Part shown: positions 58,215-64,000 of the stretch, in pieces
How the letters are laid out: each line of letters opens with the position of its first letter
Numbering within the stretch: the first letter of the stretch is position 1
Assembly (NCBI RefSeq): GCF_030811595.1
Contig: NZ_JAUSRB010000002.1
Coordinates: 7,626,001-7,690,000 of the forward strand
From: Streptosporangium brasiliense
GTDB taxonomy: Bacteria > Actinomycetota > Actinomycetes > Streptosporangiales > Streptosporangiaceae
Length of the DNA: 64,000 nucleotides
Direction: 5' to 3'
Translations under genes and position numbers: made by a program
Notes under the pieces: generated by a model
Databases searched by the model: none
What the model was told of the DNA's origin: nothing
What the model saw: only the letters and a program-made list of their open reading frames with translations

Positions 58215-59579
58215 ATGAGCTGCCATGAGGAGGTGGAGCTGAACCGGCGGCTGGCTCCGGATGTCTACGAGGGAGTCGCCGACGTGCTCGGCCCGGACGG
58301 GCAGGTCTGTGAGCATCTCGTCGTGATGCGGCGCATGCCCGAAGAACGCCGCCTCGCCGCCATGATCGATTCGGGGAAGCCGGTCGAGGAACACCTGCGA
58401 CAGATCGCCCGGATGGTCGCGAGCATGCACGGACGCTCCCGCCACAGCCCCCAGATCGACCAGCAGGGAAGCGAGCAGGCGCTACGTTCACGGTGGAGCG
58501 CGAGCTTCGATCAGGTCCGGGCGCTTCCCGAGCCGGTCCTCGGCCCCGAGATCGTCGGGGAGATCGAACGGCTCACGCTGCGCTTCCTCGACGGCCGTGA
58601 TGCCCTGTTCACCGTCCGTACCGATGAGGGCCGCATCGTGGACGGCCACGGCGACCTGCTCGCAGAGGACATCTTCTGCCTGGACGACGGACCGCGGATT
58701 TTGGACTGCCTGGAATTCGACGAACGACTGCGCTTTGTCGACGGCCTTGACGACGCGGCCTTCCTGGCCATGGACCTGGAACGGCTGGGAGCACCGCGGC
58801 TGGCGGAGGTGTTCTTGCACCACTACACCGAGTTCACCGGCGACCCCGCCCCGCCCTCGCTGTGGCATCACTATGTCGCCTACCGAGCTTTCGTCCGCGC
58901 CAAGGTCGCCTGCTTCCGACAGGGGCAGGGAGACTCCGGTGCGGCCGGGGAGGCTCGCCAGTTCGCCGAGCTCACACTGCGCCACCTGCGGGCAGGCACG
59001 ATAACCCTGATCCTCATCGGCGGAGCCCCGGGAACCGGCAAATCGACCCTGGCCGCCGCCCTCGCCGACCGTCTCGGTTACACATTGCTGAACAGCGACC
59101 GCGTCCGTAAGGAACTGGCCGGCATCTCGCCTGACCAGTCCGCCTCCGCTCCCTTCGGCGAAGGCATCTACACCCATGAGCACACCGAACGCACCTACGA
59201 CGAGTTGCTGTCGCGAGCCGGGAAGCTGCTTGAGCATGGCGAGCCGGTCATCCTCGACGCTTCATGGGGCGACGCCGGGCACCGGGCAGCGGCCGAGCGC
59301 CTCGCCCAGCGCACCTCCAGCGACCTGGTGGCCTTGCACTGCACCGCTCTGCCGCAGGTCGCCGCCGAACGCCTCGCCCGCCGTACCGGCGCCGTCTCAG
59401 ACGCCGATCAGGCGATCGGCGCGGCCATCGCGGCGAGGATGGCCCCTTGGCCCGACGCGGCCGAGATCGACACCAGCGCCTCCCCGGAACAGGCATTGCA
59501 GCGGGCGTTGACCGTGATCAACGCTTCTCCGGCCCCTGTGTCCTGGCGGTTCCGACGCCCTCAAATGGAACCCGGCTGA
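58215..59579 (+). CDS. APH-like kinase/P-loop ATPase fusion, N-terminally truncated
   Basis: A 454-residue protein related to bifunctional aminoglycoside-phosphotransferase/ATP-binding proteins. Homology begins at CHEEVELNRRLAPDVYEGVA, whereas relatives have about 50 more residues with the ATP-anchoring Lys (pattern KLKKPV). The APH catalytic part is present (VDGHGDLLAEDIFCLDDGPR, DCLEFDERLRFVDGLDDAAF). The C-terminal domain is a complete P-loop kinase (LILIGGAPGTGKSTLAAALA). ATG 58215 has no good ribosome site. The first activity is probably lost and the second may remain. Confidence 0.75.
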   Translation: MSCHEEVELNRRLAPDVYEGVADVLGPDGQVCEHLVVMRRMPEERRLAAMIDSGKPVEEHLRQIARMVASMHGRSRHSPQIDQQGSEQALRSRWSASFDQVRALPEPVLGPEIVGEIERLTLRFLDGRDALFTVRTDEGRIVDGHGDLLAEDIFCLDDGPRILDCLEFDERLRFVDGLDDAAFLAMDLERLGAPRLAEVFLHHYTEFTGDPAPPSLWHHYVAYRAFVRAKVACFRQGQGDSGAAGEARQFAELTLRHLRAGTITLILIGGAPGTGKSTLAAALADRLGYTLLNSDRVRKELAGISPDQSASAPFGEGIYTHEHTERTYDELLSRAGKLLEHGEPVILDASWGDAGHRAAAERLAQRTSSDLVALHCTALPQVAAERLARRTGAVSDADQAIGAAIAARMAPWPDAAEIDTSASPEQALQRALTVINASPAPVSWRFRRPQMEPG

Positions 59580-59711
59580 TCATCTGCATTGTTCAGGTAA
59601 CAGCAGGTTGTCTTCCGACACCATCCCGACTGCGCGTCCGTCGGTGTCGATCACGGCGACAGCGCTCACCTTGAACCGGCGCATGGTCGCCACCAACATG
59701 GAGATCTCTGA
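59580..59711 (-). pseudogene. CBS-domain protein fragment
   Basis: The minus strand reads MLVATMRRFKVSAVAVIDTD then GRAVGMVSEDNLLLPEQCR and stops. This is the end of a CBS motif (pattern alM-x2-rfkvsalPVvD-x-dG-x2-vGvVSexDLL). The rest of the protein is missing; upstream lies the stop of a universal stress protein gene. CBS proteins commonly sit among USP genes in actinobacterial stress islands. Confidence 0.65.
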
Positions 59712-60620
59712 TCAGCCTTCGACGGTGTGGGAGGTGGAAAGTGAAGCCTCGGCCTGCAGTGGCTTCTCCTTCAGAACAGGGACGACCGCGACGGCGCAGG
59801 ACGCATGTTGAAGGATCGAGGCGGTCACCGAGCCGAGCCTGCCGTGCCCGCGTGCGCCGCCGACCACCATCAGAGCGGCCTCCTTCGACAGATCCAGCAG
59901 GGCGTCCTTGGGTGATGCGGCGACAAAGTAGGTGCGCACCGACACCGCGGGATGGGCGGCCCGCCACGGCTGCAACCGTTCGAGCATGTCGTCTTCGGCC
60001 GCCGTCGTAATGGCTTGCGTGTCGGGCACCAGCGGCATCGGCGCGCTCCACGCCATCGGCTGCAGATGTCCGACGTGCACCGCCACCAAGGGCAGCCTCC
60101 GGATGTCGGCCTCGGCGAAGGCGAACTCGATCGCCGCGTCGGGCGTGTGCCCGGTCATCCCCATGACCACCGACCCACGGTGCCGCGGAACGGGAATCGG
60201 GCCGGGCCCACGCACGACGACCACCGGGCAGCACGCGTGCGCCGCCACGTAGCCGGCCACCGACCCCACAACGGCCCGGGCCAGAGCGCCCATCCCGCGC
60301 GAGCCCACCACGACCAGCTCCGCGCGGGCCGACAGCTCCACCAGCCGCTCGGCGGCGGCTCCCTCATACAGATCGGTAGCGACATCGGTGATCGTGCTGC
60401 ACGAGCGGGCGCACTCGCCGCCGTGGTACAGCACGTGCTCGGCGGCCTTGCGCAGGTGGCCTCTGGCCTCCTCGTCGGCCTCGCCGTACGGCCATCGCCA
60501 GGCGTGGGACACCGTCAACGGCAGCTTCCTCAGCTCGGCCTCGTCCATCGCCCACTCCAAGGCCTGCATGGAGAAGTCGGAGCCGTCATAGCCGACGACG
60601 ACGTCGCGGGAATCAGTCAT
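59712..60620 (-). CDS. Universal stress protein, two tandem USP domains
   Basis: A 302-residue double-USP protein, more divergent than the pair at 54.5-56.5 kb. Domain 1 starts VVVGYDGSDFSMQALEWAMD and has the loop LVVVGSRGMGALARAVVGSV. Domain 2 has SVVMGMTGHTPDAAIEFAFA and a weaker loop, LMVVGGARGHGRLGSVTASI. TITDVATDLYEGAAAERLVE is nearly the sequence left in the chimeric remnant at 54.3 kb, suggesting that remnant came from a close paralogue. ATG 60620 follows GAAGGG; an in-frame ATG at 60629 is an alternative. Confidence 0.88.
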   Translation of the reverse strand: MTDSRDVVVGYDGSDFSMQALEWAMDEAELRKLPLTVSHAWRWPYGEADEEARGHLRKAAEHVLYHGGECARSCSTITDVATDLYEGAAAERLVELSARAELVVVGSRGMGALARAVVGSVAGYVAAHACCPVVVVRGPGPIPVPRHRGSVVMGMTGHTPDAAIEFAFAEADIRRLPLVAVHVGHLQPMAWSAPMPLVPDTQAITTAAEDDMLERLQPWRAAHPAVSVRTYFVAASPKDALLDLSKEAALMVVGGARGHGRLGSVTASILQHASCAVAVVPVLKEKPLQAEASLSTSHTVEG

Positions 60621-60765
60621 CCCTTCCACCCCCTTCCCAGGATCGGCGGCAAAGACCTCAGCGTGGCAGGGCGGAAGGTCCCACCGGCGTAGGACCTTCC
60701 GCCTTGGTTTCCGCCATGGCCATAGCCGGGCCGTTCCTGAGACGGCCGGCAGTTAACGAAGTTGC

Positions 60766-61113
60766 TGGAGCGACTACCGGGATCTGCTGATCGCGGCCCA
60801 CTGCCGGCTCGGCGCCCCGACCGTGCTCGTCGGGGACAACCTCAACGTGCACCGCGATGTCCGGCTGCGCGCCCTCATCGACGCCCGCGATCGGCTCACC
60901 GTCTACTGTCTGCCGCCGTATGCGCCCGACCTCAACCCGGTGGAGAGCGTCTGGTCCATGCTGCGACGCAGCAGCCAGACCATCCTCGCCTTCACCGAGC
61001 CCGGCCAACTGCTCCGCTCCCTTCGCCGAGGACTCCGCGAGATCCAGTACCGAAGCGACCTCATCACCGGATGCCTGGCTGCTTGGCTGCCGTCGCCTCA
61101 CCATCCGCTATGA
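60766..61113 (+). pseudogene. IS630-family transposase, C-terminal fragment
   Basis: The frame reads WSDYRDLLIAAHCRLGAPTV, LVGDNLNVHRDVRLRALIDA and VYCLPPYAPDLNPVESVWSM, the DDE_3 end with the second Asp (GDN) and Glu (NPVESVW) of the triad. The N-terminal half with the helix-turn-helix and first Asp is absent. It differs from the intact IS630 element at 20.3 kb (NQIEVYFS versus NPVESVWS), so it comes from another subgroup. It faces the altered 3' end of the CoaD-like gene. Confidence 0.8.
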
Positions 61114-61187
61114 ACGCCACGGCCCCCTGTTCGCCGCCCTCCTCACCCTCGCAGCCGCCCTCACCTGCAGAAAGAAGCTCGCTCAAA

Positions 61188-61622
61188 TCATCGTTCAGGA
61201 CACGATCCAAGGGCTTGTCGGCTCATCGCGGTGACGAGGGTGGAGGAGATGTGGGCGTGGGCGGGGTCTGCAGCGATGAAGAACGTTTCGACTCCGGCCA
61301 GTTCGTGGTTCATGTGGGCCATCGGCATTTCGTAGTCCAGGTCGTGAACGTTGCGGACTCCGCGGATGACGACGTCGATTCCGACTCGGCGGCAGTAGTC
61401 GACCAGCAGGCCGCCGGTGTGGGAGTCGATCGTGACGTTGCTCAGGCCGGTTGCTGCCGCGCGGAGCTGGTCCAGCCGCTCGGCGATCGGGAAGCGGCCG
61501 GTCTTGTTCGAATTGAACATCACGCAGACGACGACCTCGTCGAACAGGAGCGCGGCACGGCGGAGAACGTCCTGGTGCCCTTGAGTGACCGGGTCGAAGG
61601 ATCCTGGGAAGAGGGCTCGCAT
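61188..61622 (-). CDS. coaD: Pantetheine-phosphate adenylyltransferase-like protein with altered C-terminus
   Basis: A 144-residue CoaD homologue; the normal enzyme transfers AMP from ATP to 4'-phosphopantetheine in CoA synthesis. The nucleotidyltransferase motifs are intact: RALFPGSFDPVTQGHQDVLR with T-x-G-H, IDVVIRGVRNVHDLDYEMPM and the ISSTLV motif at the end. After SSTLV the family helix (pattern REVAxLGGDVSGLVPPxV) is replaced by TAMSRQALGSCPER, about 15-20 residues short. The sequence after it belongs to IS630 debris, so an insertion or recombination probably cut the 3' end. Another full coaD probably exists elsewhere. Confidence 0.82.
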   Translation of the reverse strand: MRALFPGSFDPVTQGHQDVLRRAALLFDEVVVCVMFNSNKTGRFPIAERLDQLRAAATGLSNVTIDSHTGGLLVDYCRRVGIDVVIRGVRNVHDLDYEMPMAHMNHELAGVETFFIAADPAHAHISSTLVTAMSRQALGSCPER

Positions 61623-61824
61623 GATCGGAAAGACTAACAAGCGGCCGATCCCCGGTGATGAAGTGCCAGGGCAGCCAGACCACCAAGATCAAGGGCGGCC
61701 CGCGCCCGCGCGTCCCGCCGCGCGCCCGGTGGCCGGCCGACCGGGCATGCGGCCTGGGGCCGGTCCCGGCCCGCGCCGCCCGGCGCGCTCCGCCGATCGG
61801 ACACGGGCCGCCGCCCACGACGCC

Positions 61825-62034
61825 CTACGACAGTTCAGCCGCGCTGATCACCACGAGCCCCTCGTCATCGCCGGCCACGGTCAGCACCGGCATCTCCCCG
61901 TCCTCGTCGCCGAGCTGCAGCCGATACCGGCCCGGAGGCACGGGCCCGCCGTCGACCAGGGGGCGTTCGTCGTCGGTGCAGGTGATGCCGCCGCGCACCT
62001 GCAGCACCGGCAGGTCATCGGGTGATGTGGTCAT
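61825..62034 (-). CDS. Small hypothetical protein
   Basis: A 69-residue acidic protein from ATG 62034. It reads DDLPVLQVRGGITCTDDERP and PGRYRLQLGDEDGEMPVLTV. The strand-rich pattern and lack of Arg/Pro shadow composition suggest a genuine gene. No family is recognised. It lies between the CoaD-like gene and an ISL3 fragment on the same strand. The 202-bp gap on its other side (61623-61824) shows nothing beyond GC-rich sequence. Confidence 0.5.
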   Translation of the reverse strand: MTTSPDDLPVLQVRGGITCTDDERPLVDGGPVPPGRYRLQLGDEDGEMPVLTVAGDDEGLVVISAAELS

Positions 62035-62131
62035 GAGCGCCGCCTGACCTTGTCGACCAGGTCCGCGTCCACGGATCGGCGCCATCATGGCCAGGCCGTG
62101 ACGATCGCCGGCGATGGTGCCCCCGACCGGC

Positions 62132-62590
62132 GGTCGGGGCGATCGAGCCGATCTCGGGGTCGGGCAGCGCCCGGATCAGCAGGGATCGGGACACGGTGAT
62201 GCCCAACTGGCTGGCCAAGTGTGCCCCGGCTCTCCCGGCCAGCGCCAGCGCGATGTGTTCCAGCAGCCGACGCAGTGCCGAAGTCCGCCGTGCGTACGGC
62301 CGGGCCAGCCCGGCCACCTGCTCGGCGAAGGTGCGGACCGGACAGTCGAGGTTGACGCAGAACCACCGCCGCACTTCCAGTTCGATGGTCACGGGCACTT
62401 CGCCGCAGGTCATGTCCTGTAGACGGCGACGATAGCGGCTGTGGATCCGCTGGCTGAGCGTGCCGCAGGCGCCGCATCCGGCCTCGGAGGTCTTCACTCG
62501 TGCGCTGACCAGCAGGCCGCCTCCGTCCTCCGTCGCTTTCTCTACCTGGACGACCGCCAGGTGGAGGAACAAGAGTGGGAGAAGATCGAA
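62132..62590 (-). pseudogene. ISL3-family transposase, N-terminal fragment
   Basis: The minus strand encodes the ISL3 N-terminus: the zinc-finger-like CGACGTLSQRIHSRY, MTCGEVPVTIELEVRRWFCV, CPVRTFAEQVAGLARPYARR, then SQLGITVSRSLLIRALPDPE and IGSIAP. After that the frame loses similarity and the whole catalytic DDE domain is missing. Only the first third remains. It overlaps the 5' side of the frame of the hypothetical gene on the other strand, which is why a later start is used for that gene. Confidence 0.8.
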
Positions 62591-62779
62591 GTGGGAACTC
62601 TCGCCGCCCACTTGGAAGCGCAGCACAATAGCCCTCGCGGCCGCTCGTGGATGATCGGATTCTTGGCCGAACCTGATCATTACGGTGCGGCCGCATCCAT
62701 ACGCAGTCTGTTACGGAATCGCGATCACCCCGGGAATATTCGAGAGCCCCTCGCATGGGCAACTGGCAGACTGATCCGC

Positions 62780-63304
62780 GTGTCATCTGATCTTGATGAA
62801 CTTGACTACTTGCGCCGCGTCGAACTGCTCGCCCGCGACCTGGTCGAGCATGCCTTCGGTGAAGACCGGCTCAGTTACTCGCCCGACCTAGACGATGCAA
62901 ATCCACTCCAACGTGCGATCAATGAACTCGCGCGAACCTTGCGCCACTACCACTTCGATGGCGACGGGTGCGTCGACGAACGGCCGTTGTACCGGATCGC
63001 GGGTGCCGGGCTGATCGGGCCGGACTCAAACTCCTATGCAGAGCTCTGCGGCCGTCTTGGGGTCGAAGCGCGCGCCGAGGGCTGGGCCCTGTGGCACACC
63101 TGGAACAACCAGCACCAACCCCACACTCTCGTCACTACCTGCATCGCGACGACCGAGGGGTTGCTGGAGAACTGGGCGCGGGGTATCGGCGTCCTTCCCA
63201 CCAAGCCTGATCGTTCCCAGCTGGTAGCCGTCGTTCGCGAGTGGACCGGCCCGGTCGTCCTGTCGCCCGGCTACGCCCGCGAGACTGGGCTCGCCGGACA
63301 GTAG
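62780..63304 (+). CDS. Hypothetical protein
   Basis: A 174-residue soluble protein from GTG 62780. It contains SSDLDELDYLRRVELLARDL, VEHAFGEDRLSYSPDLDDAN, ELARTLRHYHFDGDGCVDER, WALWHTWNNQHQPHTLVTTC and WARGIGVLPTKPDRSQLVAV. It is less GC-rich than its neighbours and has no recognisable domain. The frame is open back to 62441, but that part is antisense to the ISL3 fragment and is unlikely to be coding. The odd composition and IS-rich setting suggest a transferred gene. Confidence 0.6.
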   Translation: MSSDLDELDYLRRVELLARDLVEHAFGEDRLSYSPDLDDANPLQRAINELARTLRHYHFDGDGCVDERPLYRIAGAGLIGPDSNSYAELCGRLGVEARAEGWALWHTWNNQHQPHTLVTTCIATTEGLLENWARGIGVLPTKPDRSQLVAVVREWTGPVVLSPGYARETGLAGQ

Positions 63305-63484
63305 ACCTTGACCGCGATCTAGAAGAAGAGCACGTTCCGTCACCGCTTCACGACTTTTGTACCAGAACCCGAAACTTCCTGATGGGTGGCCAGGTGGTGT
63401 CGTGGTGAGTGGCCTGAGCGGAAGGGTGCACATCACCAAAGAGGCGGTTGCCGTTCATACCGTCGTGCGCCCTATGCTCCTGGC

Positions 63485-64000
63485 ATGCAACCCGGTCCTT
63501 TACTCGGTTCCGGCCGCACTGCGGACGTGTTCGTGGTCGACGACGCATGGGTGTTGCGCCGCTATCGGGACGGCGGTGACGCCTCCGCCGAGGCGGCCGT
63601 GATGTCTCACCTTTCCAGCCAGGGTTATCCGGCGCCGCGTGTCGGACCGATTGCAGGCGGGGACCTGATCATGGAGCGGCTGTCCGGCCCGACCATGGTC
63701 GAGGCGCTCCAGCAGGGCATGATCACTCCAGCAGAAGCCGGCGCGATTCTCGCGGGGCTGCTGCGTCGCCTGCACGCTCTCCCGCCACGGGTCTCGACCG
63801 ATCCAACGGATCGTGTTCTCCACCTCGATCTGCACCCGGAGAACGTGATGCTTACGCCCGAGGGACCAGTGGTGATCGACTGGGCCGATACCAGGGAGGG
63901 CCCGCCCGCGCTGGATTGGGGGATGTCCGTTCTGATCCTGGCGGAGGTCGCGGTGGGCCCGCGGGCCGAGGCGCCCCTGGCCCGCACGATCCTGGTTTCC
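63485..64000 (+). CDS. Aminoglycoside-phosphotransferase-family kinase (C-terminus beyond the window)
   Basis: The first 172 residues of an APH-fold small-molecule kinase. It opens with PLLGSGRTADVFVVDDAWVL and RRYRDGG, the Arg/Lys being the ATP-anchoring position. PLIMERL-like DLIMERLSGPTMVEAL, the catalytic loop VLHLDLHPENVML and the metal site VVIDWADTREGPPALDWGMS follow. All catalytic residues seen so far are normal. ATG 63485 fits the family start. Substrate unknown; such genes phosphorylate antibiotics, sugars or choline-like compounds. Confidence 0.85.
   Translation, partial: MQPGPLLGSGRTADVFVVDDAWVLRRYRDGGDASAEAAVMSHLSSQGYPAPRVGPIAGGDLIMERLSGPTMVEALQQGMITPAEAGAILAGLLRRLHALPPRVSTDPTDRVLHLDLHPENVMLTPEGPVVIDWADTREGPPALDWGMSVLILAEVAVGPRAEAPLARTILVS

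Noticed and set aside
1..64000. tRNA, rRNA, CRISPR arrays, riboswitches and replication origin
   Set aside because: I scanned by eye for T-loop consensus, regularly spaced 25-40-bp repeats and DnaA-box clusters and saw none. A covariance-model search would be needed to exclude small RNAs.

Overview
The window is very G+C-rich (by eye about 70% or more; not computed). It carries GTG and TTG starts, many ATGA start/stop overlaps, an AfsR-type giant regulator, a kinase/WD40 fusion and several universal stress proteins. This points to the chromosome of a filamentous actinomycete, most plausibly Streptosporangiaceae or a relative; that placement is inference from gene content. No rRNA, tRNA or CRISPR array was recognised.

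Layout. 1-5.1 kb: a two-component system (partial response regulator plus sensor kinase) divergent from a three-gene ABC exporter whose first permease carries a large extracytoplasmic beta-sandwich-like insert. 5.2-10.5 kb: small secreted proteins, a DUF4267 membrane protein beside a decayed TetR gene, an ArsR-like regulator, a RibD_C reductase, and a LysR/SnoaL pair. 10.5-13.6 kb: a nucleotidyltransferase, then a TetR regulator and MFS pump sharing an 18-bp operator, with an 8-bp repeat array over the TetR stop codon. 14.1-19.9 kb: alpha/beta hydrolase plus hemerythrin, a multi-spanning membrane protein, a MerR/SDR pair with a 19-bp-spacer promoter, and a penicillin-binding-protein-like serine hydrolase. 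19.89-21.48 kb: an intact IS630-family element in a CTAG target, carrying a small passenger gene, beside a truncated GDPD gene. 22.4-34.4 kb: mostly single metabolic genes (DUF4916, SnoaL-like, HTH_42/AlkZ-like, hydrolase, PLP enzyme, S41 peptidase, imine-reductase-like enzyme), an AfsR-like regulator and a double GNAT protein. 34.7-38.3 kb: Ser/Thr kinase fused to a STAND-like region, a membrane segment and WD40 repeats.

38.5-42.3 kb is a MarR-controlled redox cassette: NAD(P)/FAD oxidoreductase, aldo/keto reductase and LLM flavin oxidoreductase behind a nested double operator. 42.5-48.3 kb is a sugar-uptake operon resembling frcBCAK of rhizobia, with an added TIM-barrel epimerase and a divergent ROK regulator. 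The binding protein has Tyr where a lipobox Cys is expected. 48.4-51.7 kb has a GbsR/MarR regulator facing the remains of a CocE/NonD hydrolase, whose stop overlaps the start of an NAD-dependent epimerase followed by an FAD monooxygenase. 51.7-53.9 kb has an uncharacterised family of Trp-rich small proteins (two intact, one fragment) and a two-TM protein.

53.9-62.7 kb looks like a decaying stress or dormancy island. Three intact universal stress proteins sit among fragments: a USP/transposase chimera, a P-type ATPase fragment, an FtsH that lost its AAA domain in frame, an APH/P-loop kinase lacking its N-terminal lobe, a CBS fragment, a C-terminally abnormal CoaD, and IS630 and ISL3 transposase fragments. 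The window ends in an aminoglycoside-phosphotransferase-like gene that runs off the edge.
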